From contig NZ_CP047957.1 in NCBI RefSeq assembly GCF_014280035.1, positions 1,364,001-1,428,000 of the forward strand: DNA of 64,000 nt. Direction: 5' to 3'. The notes under the pieces are model-generated. The model was given only the letters and a program-made list of their open reading frames with translations. It made no database searches and was not told where the DNA came from. Source of the DNA: Synechococcus sp. A18-25c (GTDB lineage: Bacteria; Cyanobacteriota; Cyanobacteriia; PCC-6307; Cyanobiaceae). Positions 47,062 to 54,662 of the stretch are shown piece by piece; position 1 is the first letter of the stretch; each line of letters begins with the position of its first letter. The translations under genes were made by a program, and so were the position numbers.

Positions 47062-48248
47062 TGGTGAGGATGCGTGCCAGAGCTGCGCTGAGGGTGGCCA
47101 TGCTTGCGGTCATCACCGGGTTGATTGGATGTGCTGATGAAGGCTCTGGATCCACCAGCGAAGCACCTCCTTTCGTGTTTCGCTCACTCAAACTGAACCA
47201 GAAAAAGCCCGATGGCTTGATGGATTGGAGTCTCAATAGTCCAGAAGCTCGTTATGAACTCAGCCGACAACTGGTCCGAGCCCGAGACCCCATCGCCTTG
47301 CTCTACAAAGACGGCAAACCGTCATTCAGGGTGCAATCGGATCTGGCACTGGTTGTCAACGACGGTGAACAGATCTTGCTGGAAGGTGACGTCCGCCTGC
47401 AGCAATTGAACGGTGCGAAGTTATTAATTCAGGGAGACCGTCTGCGTTGGCAACCAGAGCAAGGACTGTTACTGATTGAGCAGCGCCCAAGGGCCACAGA
47501 TGGCACCTCACGCATTGGTGCCAGTGAAGCGCAACTGCAGCAACGGACCAACGATCTCACGCTCAACGGTGTTGTCGAGCTGGAGCGTTGGAACGAGGAC
47601 GCGGACGCGTCAAATCCAGACACGACGCTTCGAACCGGTCCAGCCCAGTGGAACCTCGACACGGGCCTGCTGAATGCTCAGGGGCCAGTGCTCGGACAGC
47701 GTCGCGATGAGGAAGGAACAGTTCTGGAACAACTGCAAGGTCAGAACCTACGGGGTAACACCATCCAAGGAGACATCACGGTGCAAGCACCGGTGAATGT
47801 TCAGATTCCACGCGAAAAGGGCGTGCTTCGCGCCCAAGACACCACTTGGAATTTCCGTGAACAGACCATCCGTAGCGAGCAACCGTTTGAGGCTGATTTG
47901 GATGAAGCGCAGATTGCTGGAGGGCGTTTCCGAGCCGATCTCAACGACACCACAGTTGACGTCATCTCGGATTGCAGGATTGAACAACCTGGCGAAAAGC
48001 TGACTGCAGATCGATGTCTGTGGAACTGGCAATCAGAAGAGGTTCTCGCAGAAGGCAATGTTCAACTCCTACGCGAAGCCAATGACCAAATCACACGGGC
48101 CAGCCGATTGGAAGGACGTGTGGGGGAAGAGGGTTTGATCACCTTCACCGCCCCGGGGGGCAAGGTGGAATCTCAGGTCAGGTTCCGGTCTGATGAACAG
48201 GATCCATCTTCAGGTCGTCGGAACCAATCCGCTCCAGTTGAGTTTTGA
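47058..48248 (+). CDS. LptC-like lipoprotein (LPS transport)
   Basis: 396 aa. Lipobox VITGLIGC near residue 25 predicts a lipid-anchored protein, starting from GTG 47058 or ATG 47061. The body is a repetitive beta-jellyroll: SPEARYE, FRVQSDLALVVNDGEQILLEGDVRLQQ, LTLNGVVELE, TLRTGPAQWNLDTGLLNAQGPV, ADRCLWNWQSEEVLAEGNVQLL. These are OstA/LptC-type repeats, and the protein is longer than enterobacterial LptC (191 aa), as usual in cyanobacteria. It would carry LPS between the inner-membrane transporter and LptA/LptD. The 3' end overlaps a convergent gene by 71 nt. Confidence 0.75.
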   Translation: MMVRMRARAALRVAMLAVITGLIGCADEGSGSTSEAPPFVFRSLKLNQKKPDGLMDWSLNSPEARYELSRQLVRARDPIALLYKDGKPSFRVQSDLALVVNDGEQILLEGDVRLQQLNGAKLLIQGDRLRWQPEQGLLLIEQRPRATDGTSRIGASEAQLQQRTNDLTLNGVVELERWNEDADASNPDTTLRTGPAQWNLDTGLLNAQGPVLGQRRDEEGTVLEQLQGQNLRGNTIQGDITVQAPVNVQIPREKGVLRAQDTTWNFREQTIRSEQPFEADLDEAQIAGGRFRADLNDTTVDVISDCRIEQPGEKLTADRCLWNWQSEEVLAEGNVQLLREANDQITRASRLEGRVGEEGLITFTAPGGKVESQVRFRSDEQDPSSGRRNQSAPVEF

Positions 48249-48876
48249 GTCGTTCAGCCCAACCCGTCAGCCAGCGCTCATCAGCACGGGTGAAGCATCG
48301 TTCCGACCAACCGCCCAACACGATCCAGCCTCGTTCTCCCAAGGGTTGCACCATCACCGCAGGCAATCCAGGCAAAACGGCATCAAATTCCGCGCGACCT
48401 GGATACAACGCCGTTTTCACCAGTGAAATCAATTCCTGACGATTCTTGCTGCGGCGACAGATCTCACCGGGCTGAAACGTGCTGTCGGTGATCAGCCCCC
48501 GTCGAATCAGCACGACATCGTCCCAGTAGACAAGGAAGGATGCAGCTGAAGTGGCTGTCAGAAATTGATGACTGCCCCAGGCGAGTTCTGTTCGCAATTC
48601 ATCGGTCAGACCCTCTGCGATCACTAGACCCTGCTCACCCTCAAGATTCACAGCCTCGGGGTTCCGAGGGACAGCACGGGTCCACAACACCGCGACCAGC
48701 ATCAGACCCACGCCTGCCATTCCCGCAAGCACTTCGGCTCTTTGAAGCGCCGGCGGAAATGTGTCGGCAGAAAGCGCATTGAACACGGCCAAGCCCAGCA
48801 CCAGGAGGCCAGAGAACAAACAAAGGCGTGCTGAGCCGGGCATGACGAACGGCAAGGTGCAGTCAGATTGGTTCAC
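48178..48876 (-). CDS. CCB2/CCB4-like complex C assembly protein
   Basis: 232 aa (an alternative ATG at 48843 removes 11 residues). Two close membrane segments lie near the N-terminus (LCLFSGLLVLGLAVFNALSA and VLAGMAGVGLMLVAVLWTRA), followed by a soluble domain with EGEQGLVIAEGLTDELRTELAWGSHQFLTATSAASFLVYWDD and GWIVLGGWSERCFTRADERWLTGWAERL. This matches the cyanobacterial/plastid CCB2/CCB4 family, which in algae and plants helps attach heme c(i) to cytochrome b6 of the cytochrome b6f complex. The activity here is inferred from family membership. Confidence 0.72.
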   Translation of the reverse strand: MNQSDCTLPFVMPGSARLCLFSGLLVLGLAVFNALSADTFPPALQRAEVLAGMAGVGLMLVAVLWTRAVPRNPEAVNLEGEQGLVIAEGLTDELRTELAWGSHQFLTATSAASFLVYWDDVVLIRRGLITDSTFQPGEICRRSKNRQELISLVKTALYPGRAEFDAVLPGLPAVMVQPLGERGWIVLGGWSERCFTRADERWLTGWAERLKTQLERIGSDDLKMDPVHQTGT

Positions 48877-48910
48877 TCTTGCTCAAATGGGTCAGCACCG
48901 ACGAGCCGGT

Positions 48911-49318
48911 ATGACCGACGCAGACGCTTTTGCCGCCATTGCTCTCGCAGCTGTGGCCTGCGATGGAACCCTCGGTCGCGAGGAAGCGCATGCATTGAGG
49001 CGGTCATTGGAATATCGGACGCCCTACAAAAACTGCACGGAACAGGAGATGGGGTCCCTGTTCGATCGCCTGTTGAACACACTTAGGGAATCCGGCGTCA
49101 ACCAGCTCGTCGGTGAAGCCTTGCCCGCCTTGACTGCTCCCCAGCAAGAAACCGCCCTTGCACTTGCGGTTCAGCTCGCCCATGCCGATCGCCAGGTCAC
49201 TCCGGAAGAGAGCACGTTCCTCCAGCAACTCTGCGAGAGTGTGTCACTTCCTGATGGTCGCGCTGTGGTTGTGATGGAGGCGATCATGGCCCTCCACCGC
49301 GACAGCTTGTCCAGCTGA
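48911..49318 (+). CDS. TerB-like helical protein
   Basis: 135 aa from ATG 48911; the frame extends to 48761 but that would run across the divergent CCB-like gene. Two TerB-type repeats are seen: DAFAAIALAAVACDGTLGREEAHALRRSL and ETALALAVQLAHADRQVTPEESTFLQQLCESVSL, each with an acidic loop that can bind metal. Although first named from tellurite resistance, cyanobacterial stand-alone copies have no proven link to it. It is 30 nt before psb32 in the same direction. Confidence 0.75.
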   Translation: MTDADAFAAIALAAVACDGTLGREEAHALRRSLEYRTPYKNCTEQEMGSLFDRLLNTLRESGVNQLVGEALPALTAPQQETALALAVQLAHADRQVTPEESTFLQQLCESVSLPDGRAVVVMEAIMALHRDSLSS

Positions 49319-49348
49319 GTGCAGACTGTCACGACAACGAGGCGGCTC

Positions 49349-50026
49349 ATGAACCGATTCACCAAGCTCACAGGCGGGTTGCTTGCAGGTCTCCTCTGCG
49401 TCTTGCTTGGGGCCCCGATGGCCATGGCAGTTTCAGCTCAGGACTTTCCCGCTGCACCTCCAGAGGATGCTGTGGTGGACTCTGCTGATGTTCTGAGTCG
49501 CGCCAGTCGGAACGAAATCACCGCTCGTTTGCAGGAGTTGGATCAGTTTCATGTCGACGCACGGCTGGTCACAGTGCGGCGTCTGGATTATGGATTGAGC
49601 CTGCCAGCGTTTGGAGAAGAGTTGCTGGGGCGCTGGGAAGCTGGTACCGGTCAGACCGATCGTCCACTGCTGATCTTCCTGGAAGAAACTCAAAGCAAGC
49701 AGGCTGCGGTCGTCGCGTCCCCAGCACTGTTGGAACAGTTGCCTGAGTCGTTGTTGCGCAGCACAGGTCGCACCACGATGAGCCAACCACTGCGCGATGG
49801 GGATCGTTTCCGTCAGGCCACCCTGGATGGTGTAGAGCGCATCGAAACCGTTTTAAACGGTGGAGAGGATCCAGGCCCTCCGGTGCAGGTCGAACGTGTA
49901 GCGCTTCCGACCAACGTACCCACAGCTGAAGAAACCCAAGAGAGCAACGCCTTCACATGGGTTGTCGTTCTTCTGGTGGTCGGCACCATAGTTCCGATGG
50001 CTACTTGGTGGATCTTCTCCCGCTGA
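49349..50026 (+). CDS. psb32: Psb32/TLP18.3-like TPM domain protein
   Basis: 225 aa from ATG 49349; GTG 49319 directly behind the preceding stop is also in frame. Signal peptide (MNRFTKLTGGLLAGLLCVLLGAPMAMA), lumenal TPM domain (VVDSADVLSRASRNEITARLQELDQFHVDARLVTVRRLDYG ... TDRPLLIFLEETQSKQAAVV) and a C-terminal membrane anchor (FTWVVVLLVVGTIVPMATWWIF). This is the layout of Psb32, which protects and helps repair photosystem II in Synechocystis, and of plant TLP18.3. It is followed by pxcA after 7 nt. Confidence 0.85.
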   Translation: MNRFTKLTGGLLAGLLCVLLGAPMAMAVSAQDFPAAPPEDAVVDSADVLSRASRNEITARLQELDQFHVDARLVTVRRLDYGLSLPAFGEELLGRWEAGTGQTDRPLLIFLEETQSKQAAVVASPALLEQLPESLLRSTGRTTMSQPLRDGDRFRQATLDGVERIETVLNGGEDPGPPVQVERVALPTNVPTAEETQESNAFTWVVVLLVVGTIVPMATWWIFSR

Positions 50027-50033
50027 CGACACG

Positions 50034-51182
50034 ATGGCAGGACGCAACTGGCTTGACACCTTCGGCAAGGCGAAAGCCCTCAATGCCAATGCCGACCTTG
50101 ATCGTGGCTATGAGGCCGCTCTGTTAATCCAGAGTCTTGAGCTCGAGTATTACGGCGACCGCCCCATTCGTCCCGAGCTTGAGCTGTCCGTTCCGAGCTC
50201 GGTTCAGGCCACGGTTCTGCGCAAATTCAGAGCTGCGATCAATGTTTGCCGCTCGTCCTTGGACAAGCTCGAATATCAACGTGGTCAGCTCGATCCACAG
50301 GAGCTGAGGCAGTTGCAGTTGATCGAAAGCGTCGTCAATCGCTATAACCCACGACGTGCCAGCAATGCCCCCACGATCAGCCGTTCGCCGGACCCGTTGC
50401 CAAGATCTCTTCTCGGCATCTTCGACACGCTGCGCCGTCAGCTCAATCCTGCCGCAGAAGCAACGCTGGTCGCTGGCTTTCGTCGAAGGCGTGATTCAAC
50501 GCTGATTTCGTTAAAGGTCTTGTTGCTGCTGATCCTTGTGCCTCTGCTGGTTCAGCAGGTCAGCCGCACCTACATCATCAGTCCTGCCGTTGATCACTTT
50601 GCTCCCGATCTTCCTTTTTTGAGTTACCCCAAACCCCAGCTTGAAGAACAGGCTGTCGAAAAACTGAGGGTGTACAAAGCAGAAATCGAATTTGATGCGC
50701 TGCTCAGGGGGAACTCAATTCCAACCCAGGATGAGCTTCAGCAGAAATTAGCCGCTAAAGCCGAAGAGCTTAAACAGGAAGCTGATTCTGAAAGCACCCA
50801 TGCAGTGAAAAATGTGCTGGCTGATCTCGCAGCAACCATTGCTTTTGTGTTTGTTTGCATTTCTAGCAGGGAAGAGCTGCGCGTCCTTCGAGGATTTTTT
50901 GACGAAGCTGTTTATGGACTAAGCGATTCAGCCAAAGCCTTCGCCATTATTCTATTCACAGATATTTTTGTTGGTTTTCATAGCCCTGAAGGTTGGACGG
51001 TGCTCCTGGACGGCATCGCCAATCATTTCGGATTCCCAGCACGAGAAAACTTCATTCTTCTGTTCATCGCCACGTTTCCAGTGATCCTGGCGACGATTTT
51101 CAAATATTGGATATTCCGATACCTCAACCGTGTGAGCCCATCCTCTGTGGCCACGCTGCGTGGCATGAATGGCGGTGGTTGA
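50034..51182 (+). CDS. pxcA: Proton extrusion protein PxcA (CemA/Ycf10-like)
   Basis: 382 aa. The N-terminal soluble part (LDTFGKAKALNANADLDRGYEAALLIQSLELEYYGDRP) precedes membrane helices: STLISLKVLLLLILVPLLVQQVSRTYIISP, VLADLAATIAFVFVCISSREELRVLRGFFDEAVYGLSDSAKAFAIILFTDIFVGFHSPEGW and a final FILLFIATFPVILATIFKYWIFRYLNRVSPSSVATLRGMN. This matches PcxA/CemA, required for light-induced proton extrusion and for acclimation to changing light. It is complete and overlaps cobU by 14 nt. Confidence 0.93.
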   Translation: MAGRNWLDTFGKAKALNANADLDRGYEAALLIQSLELEYYGDRPIRPELELSVPSSVQATVLRKFRAAINVCRSSLDKLEYQRGQLDPQELRQLQLIESVVNRYNPRRASNAPTISRSPDPLPRSLLGIFDTLRRQLNPAAEATLVAGFRRRRDSTLISLKVLLLLILVPLLVQQVSRTYIISPAVDHFAPDLPFLSYPKPQLEEQAVEKLRVYKAEIEFDALLRGNSIPTQDELQQKLAAKAEELKQEADSESTHAVKNVLADLAATIAFVFVCISSREELRVLRGFFDEAVYGLSDSAKAFAIILFTDIFVGFHSPEGWTVLLDGIANHFGFPARENFILLFIATFPVILATIFKYWIFRYLNRVSPSSVATLRGMNGGG

Positions 51183-51723
51183 TCTCACCGCTGGCTTAGT
51201 CCTGGTCACCGGTCCCAGTCGTAGTGGCAAGAGCCGTTGGGCTGAACACCTCGTTGAACAACATTCCGATGTGACCTACGTCGCCACATCGGCACCACGT
51301 CCCAAAGATGCCAATTGGCAACAACGCATCCTTCGCCATCGACAACGACGTCCCTCGCGTTGGAGCGTTGTGGAGTGCGGAGCGGATCTGGCTGGTGCGA
51401 TGCACACAATCCCAGCCAATCAGACCTTGTTGATCGATGCTCTGGGGGGCTTCACCGCCTCTTACCTCGATCTGGATGCTGATGCGTGGAACAAGGTCAC
51501 AAGCCACCTGATGCACGCCTTACTGGCCCGCTCGCAACCGGTTGTGATGGTGGTTGAAGAAACAGGATGGGGCGTGGTTCCAGCGACAGCAGTCGGTGGC
51601 AGGTTCCGTGATCGACAAGGTGAGCTGGCTCAGCTGCTTGAACGTCATGCCAGCGCCAGCTGGCTGGTTGTGCAGGGGCGCGCAGTGAATCTGCACTCCG
51701 TCGGAGTCGCCGTTCCTCAATGA
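51169..51723 (+). CDS. cobU: Adenosylcobinamide kinase / adenosylcobinamide-phosphate guanylyltransferase
   Basis: 184 aa. P-loop VTGPSRSGKSRWAEHLV near the N-terminus, YVATSAP, the RPSRWSVVE stretch, LLIDALGGFTA, and VVEETGWGVVPATAVGGRFRDRQGELAQLLERHA are CobU/CobP signatures. It phosphorylates adenosylcobinamide and activates it with GMP before attachment of the lower ligand base. Together with cobN and metH it shows that the cell both makes and uses a corrinoid. It overlaps pxcA by 14 nt and trmL by 4 nt. Confidence 0.92.
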   Translation: MAVVDLTAGLVLVTGPSRSGKSRWAEHLVEQHSDVTYVATSAPRPKDANWQQRILRHRQRRPSRWSVVECGADLAGAMHTIPANQTLLIDALGGFTASYLDLDADAWNKVTSHLMHALLARSQPVVMVVEETGWGVVPATAVGGRFRDRQGELAQLLERHASASWLVVQGRAVNLHSVGVAVPQ

Positions 51724-52217
51724 CCAACCGGATCGCTCCACCCCTCAGAGTGGCCTTGTTTGAGCCGCGCATTCCACCCAACACCGGCAACATCGCCCGA
51801 ACCTGTGCAGCCTTCGGTCTTCCTCTGTCGCTGATTGAACCTTTGGGGTTCTCGATCGACGATCGCCAACTTAAACGGGCAGGCCTCGATTACTGGCCGC
51901 ATGTTGATCTCTCCGTGCATCGTGATTTCGAGCAATTTCGCACTGACCTCACATCGCCATCAAGGCTGATTGGCTGCAGCCGGCGTGGTGGTGAATCCTT
52001 GCAGCACATGACCTTTCAGCAGGGCGATGTGCTCCTTTTTGGAAGGGAAGACATCGGTCTTCCAGATCCAATCCGTGACCGCTGCGAGAAAATACTGACA
52101 ATTCCGATGCCTTGCAGTGCCGCGGAGGATGGCCAAGGCGGTGTCCGAAGCCTGAACCTCTCGGTGGCATGCGCCATTGTTTGTTTTCAAGCGGGTCTGA
52201 GTTTGGAGCTGTGGTGA
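51720..52217 (+). CDS. trmL: tRNA (cytidine/uridine-2'-O-)-methyltransferase TrmL
   Basis: 165 aa SPOUT methyltransferase. LRVALFEPRIPPNTGNIARTCAAFGLPLSLIEPLGFSIDDRQLKRAGLDYW is the N-terminal signature, LLFGREDIGLPD motif 2, and IPMPCSAAEDGQGGVRSLNLSVACAI the knot region. TrmL modifies the wobble base 34 of some tRNA-Leu species. The insert before VRSLNLS is slightly longer than in E. coli. The start overlaps the cobU stop (ATGA). Confidence 0.92.
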   Translation: MTNRIAPPLRVALFEPRIPPNTGNIARTCAAFGLPLSLIEPLGFSIDDRQLKRAGLDYWPHVDLSVHRDFEQFRTDLTSPSRLIGCSRRGGESLQHMTFQQGDVLLFGREDIGLPDPIRDRCEKILTIPMPCSAAEDGQGGVRSLNLSVACAIVCFQAGLSLELW

Positions 52218-52325
52218 TTGACGAGCTGCCACGCCAGCTCTTGCACCAACCTGTTCCGCTCGCTACTTTCAGCCCGATCCCGGGTTGTGGCGGCTTCTTC
52301 GGGATTGTTCCTCACGCTTTGTTGG

Positions 52326-53318
52326 ATGAAGCCACTGCTCTTCGTAGTCACCGCTCTGACCTCAAGCAGTGCCCTTTTCGTGGTGTCGCAGCTGTCTGGC
52401 TATGCAGATCCACAGCATGTTCCGCCTCCGCCTTTGTTAACAGCGCTGACCACAGCTCCCGAATACATTTGGGTTCCTTTGGCTGCAGACAGCGAATTGA
52501 GCAGCATTTCCAGAGCATTAGACCTCTCGCTCAACGAACTCGCTGAAATCAATGACAAACCATCCAGAACGCTCCTGAAGGCGGGCACATGGATTGTTTT
52601 GCCGAAATCCAGCCAGGATCAGGTTCTGCTCTCAACTCGGTTTGAGGGAGACAACCTGCGGACTACAGCTCCACTGAGCGCGCCACCAACCCTGCAGAAC
52701 GCCGTTGAAAGTCATCCGAATCACAGTCTTGCCAGCCTGGTGCGCGACCACGGCATCTCCATTGAAAAGCTGAGGAGCCTGAATCCAGGCATCGAGCTCA
52801 GCAAGCTCACCATCGACAGCAATGTTCCTGCAGCCAACGCGCAATCTCTCCTCGCTGTTCGCCCGCTGCAATCGGGAGGGGCAAGTTGGCCGCAATTGCC
52901 GAACTTTTCCGACCTGGAAGGGTTCGGTGATAACCAGTCCTATGCGTGGCCCACAAAAGGTGTGTTTACTTCGGGCTATGGATGGCGCTGGGGCCGTATG
53001 CATAAAGGGATCGATATTGCCAACAATGTTGGAACTCCAATCCTTGCTGCGAAAAGCGGCTTGATCACGTTTTCAGGCTGGAGCAGTGGCGGTTATGGCT
53101 ACATGGTGGAGATTGCCCACCCCGATGGCTCCTCGACCCGATATGCCCATAACAGCAGACTGTTGGTGAAAAAGGGGCAACTTGTTCCACAAGGTACCAA
53201 AATCTCTTTGATGGGAAGCACAGGTCGCAGCACAGGTCCACACCTCCACTTTGAAATTCGTCGTGATGGCGGAGCTGCGCTTGATCCCATGGCTCTGTTA
53301 CCCACGCAGCGTGTTTGA
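52326..53318 (+). CDS. LysM-like / M23 peptidase
   Basis: 330 aa from ATG 52326 (an open frame reaches back to the trmL stop but lacks a better start). Signal peptide MKPLLFVVTALTSSSALFVVSQLSG, then LysM-like segments (WVPLAADSELSSISRALDLSLNELAEIN and SLASLVRDHGISIEKLRSLNPG), and an M23/lysostaphin-type domain with zinc motifs GRMHKGIDIA (HxxxD) and TGPHLHFEI (HxH). It would cut peptidoglycan cross-bridges or, if inactive, activate an amidase as EnvC/NlpD do; here the zinc ligands are intact. Confidence 0.88.
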   Translation: MKPLLFVVTALTSSSALFVVSQLSGYADPQHVPPPPLLTALTTAPEYIWVPLAADSELSSISRALDLSLNELAEINDKPSRTLLKAGTWIVLPKSSQDQVLLSTRFEGDNLRTTAPLSAPPTLQNAVESHPNHSLASLVRDHGISIEKLRSLNPGIELSKLTIDSNVPAANAQSLLAVRPLQSGGASWPQLPNFSDLEGFGDNQSYAWPTKGVFTSGYGWRWGRMHKGIDIANNVGTPILAAKSGLITFSGWSSGGYGYMVEIAHPDGSSTRYAHNSRLLVKKGQLVPQGTKISLMGSTGRSTGPHLHFEIRRDGGAALDPMALLPTQRV

Positions 53319-53355
53319 AGCTGAGTTTCTAAGAGTGACAAATCAGAACGGAAGT

Positions 53356-53375
53356 TGGCTGCTTTAGGGCAGCCA
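53356..53375. terminator. Weak hairpin between M23 gene and tRNA
   Basis: Seven-base-pair stem TGGCTGC / GCAGCCA (53356-53362 with 53369-53375, loop TTTAGG). Only a short TTCCT follows, so it is not a strong intrinsic terminator, but it is the only structure in the 128-nt gap and could end transcription from the M23 gene. Confidence 0.35.
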
Positions 53376-53446
53376 TTCCTATCGCATTGATACGAATTAG
53401 ACGCTCGAAATTAATCGATAAAGTATCAATCAAGTCGAATAAAAAA

Positions 53447-53520
53447 TGTCAGAGGAGAGACTTGAACTCTCGACCTCAGGGTTATGAATCCTGTGCTCTA
53501 ACCAGCTGAGCTACTCTGAC
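53447..53520 (-). tRNA. tRNA-Met (CAT anticodon), probably elongator
   Basis: 74 nt, full cloverleaf: acceptor GTCAGAG/CTCTGAC with discriminator A, D-arm GCTC...GAGC, anticodon loop TTCATAA with CAT, variable loop AGGTC, T-arm GAGAG-TTCAAGT-CTCTC. The normal first base pair (G-C) excludes initiator tRNA. The tRNA-Ile species that uses a modified CAT anticodon is the alternative. The CCA end is not encoded, and a T6 run follows at once, a likely terminator. The anticodon stem has an A-C mismatch next to the loop. Confidence 0.93.
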
Positions 53521-53571
53521 GATTGGCCAATTGGCCAGGCCGAATCATACATCTCGGGGTGTCCCGATCGC

Positions 53572-53850
53572 TCAGCGCATCTCAATCGCATTGAGTCGTT
53601 CGCGGAATGATTTAGGCGAGGACTGCTCGGCATGATCATCAACGAGGGATACGCGCCCATCGGGAATTGCATTGGGACGGCGTTGCTGCCTGACAGGCTG
53701 TCCCCGATGGGGGCGTGCCTTGAGCATCAGAGCCCTTGTTTGTGGATCCCGCTCCAGAGGCTGGGTGCTGAGCTCACTGCGCACCTGGTTGAGCAAACGG
53801 AAGTGCCCAGTACTGCTGAACTTCCTGAGAAGAGCCGGATCCCAGGACAT
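53572..53850 (-). CDS. Small basic hypothetical protein of picocyanobacterial type
   Basis: 92 aa from ATG 53850 (ATG 53865 adds five residues). SWDPALLRKFSSTGHFRLLNQVRSELSTQPL followed by a basic, Pro/Arg-rich region and a short acidic-basic tail ending FRERLNAIEM. The first third looks well conserved in style, and I believe related proteins occur in other marine Synechococcus, but I cannot assign a function. No membrane segment. It lies between a tRNA and the peroxiredoxin gene, divergent from the latter. Confidence 0.65.
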   Translation of the reverse strand: MSWDPALLRKFSSTGHFRLLNQVRSELSTQPLERDPQTRALMLKARPHRGQPVRQQRRPNAIPDGRVSLVDDHAEQSSPKSFRERLNAIEMR

Positions 53851-54016
53851 CGAGGATTGAATCATAGGTGTACTTTAAGAGTCGATGGTGCGATCCAAAG
53901 CAAGCAAGACCACGCAATCGCCCAAGCAGCCGTGATAGCTTGATTCATGCAAGTGGAAGTCGGAACGACTACGTCCTAGCTCCGTTCGCTTTCCTGCCAA
54001 CTTTCGCATCACCAAC

Positions 54017-54610
54017 ATGTCCTCGCTGCGCGTGGGCCAACAGGCCCCCGATTTCACAGCCACAGCAGTGGTTGACCAGGAATTCAAGGAAATCACCCTG
54101 TCTCAGTACCGCGGCAAGTACGTGGTCCTGTTTTTCTATCCCCTGGATTTCACCTTTGTGTGTCCCACGGAGATCACCGCCTTCAGCGATCGCTATGCGG
54201 ACTTCTCCAGCAAGAACACTGAGGTTCTCGGCGTGTCTGTCGACAGTCAGTTCAGCCACCTGGCATGGATTCAGACCGCCCGTAACGAAGGCGGCCTCGG
54301 CGACATCAACTATCCCCTCGTCGCTGATCTCAAGAAAGAGATCTCCACGGCTTACAACGTTCTTGACGAGGACGAAGGTGTCGCTCTTCGCGGCCTGTTC
54401 ATCATTGATCCCGATGGTGTGATCATGCACGCCACAATCAACAACCTGCCGGTGGGCCGGAATGTTGATGAGACATTGCGCGTTCTTCAGGCATTCCAGT
54501 ACGTGCAATCCAATCCTGACGAGGTCTGCCCCGCCAACTGGACGCCTGGTGAAAAAACCATGAAACCTGATCCTGTCGGAAGCAAGGAGTTTTTCGCAGC
54601 AATCAACTGA
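54017..54610 (+). CDS. 2-Cys peroxiredoxin (AhpC/Prx1 type)
   Basis: 197 aa. [21 protein letters not shown] carries the peroxidatic Cys, EVCPANW near the C-terminus the resolving Cys. Typical 2-Cys enzyme that reduces hydrogen and alkyl peroxides with thioredoxin or NTR electrons. The GGLG and C-terminal tail features linked with peroxide-sensitive, overoxidisable forms are at least partly present ([12 protein letters not shown]), so redox signalling or chaperone behaviour is possible. It is monocistronic, with a strong terminator directly behind. Confidence 0.95.
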   Translation: MSSLRVGQQAPDFTATAVVDQEFKEITLSQYRGKYVVLFFYPLDFTFVCPTEITAFSDRYADFSSKNTEVLGVSVDSQFSHLAWIQTARNEGGLGDINYPLVADLKKEISTAYNVLDEDEGVALRGLFIIDPDGVIMHATINNLPVGRNVDETLRVLQAFQYVQSNPDEVCPANWTPGEKTMKPDPVGSKEFFAAIN

Positions 54611-54636
54611 CTTGAACACTCAGCGATAGTGTGACG

Positions 54637-54662
54637 AGGCCCATTTCGATGGGCCTTTTTTT
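54637..54662 (+). terminator. Intrinsic terminator of the peroxiredoxin gene
   Basis: Perfect 8-bp stem AGGCCCAT / ATGGGCCT closed by a TTCG tetraloop (54645-54648), followed by a run of T to 54662. It is 26 nt after the peroxiredoxin stop. The T run touches the stop codon of the convergent UPF0182 gene. Confidence 0.92.

Noticed and set aside
48911-49318. Tellurite resistance gene
   Set aside because: TerB-like folds occur widely in cyanobacteria without other ter genes; none of the ter operon partners is present here.
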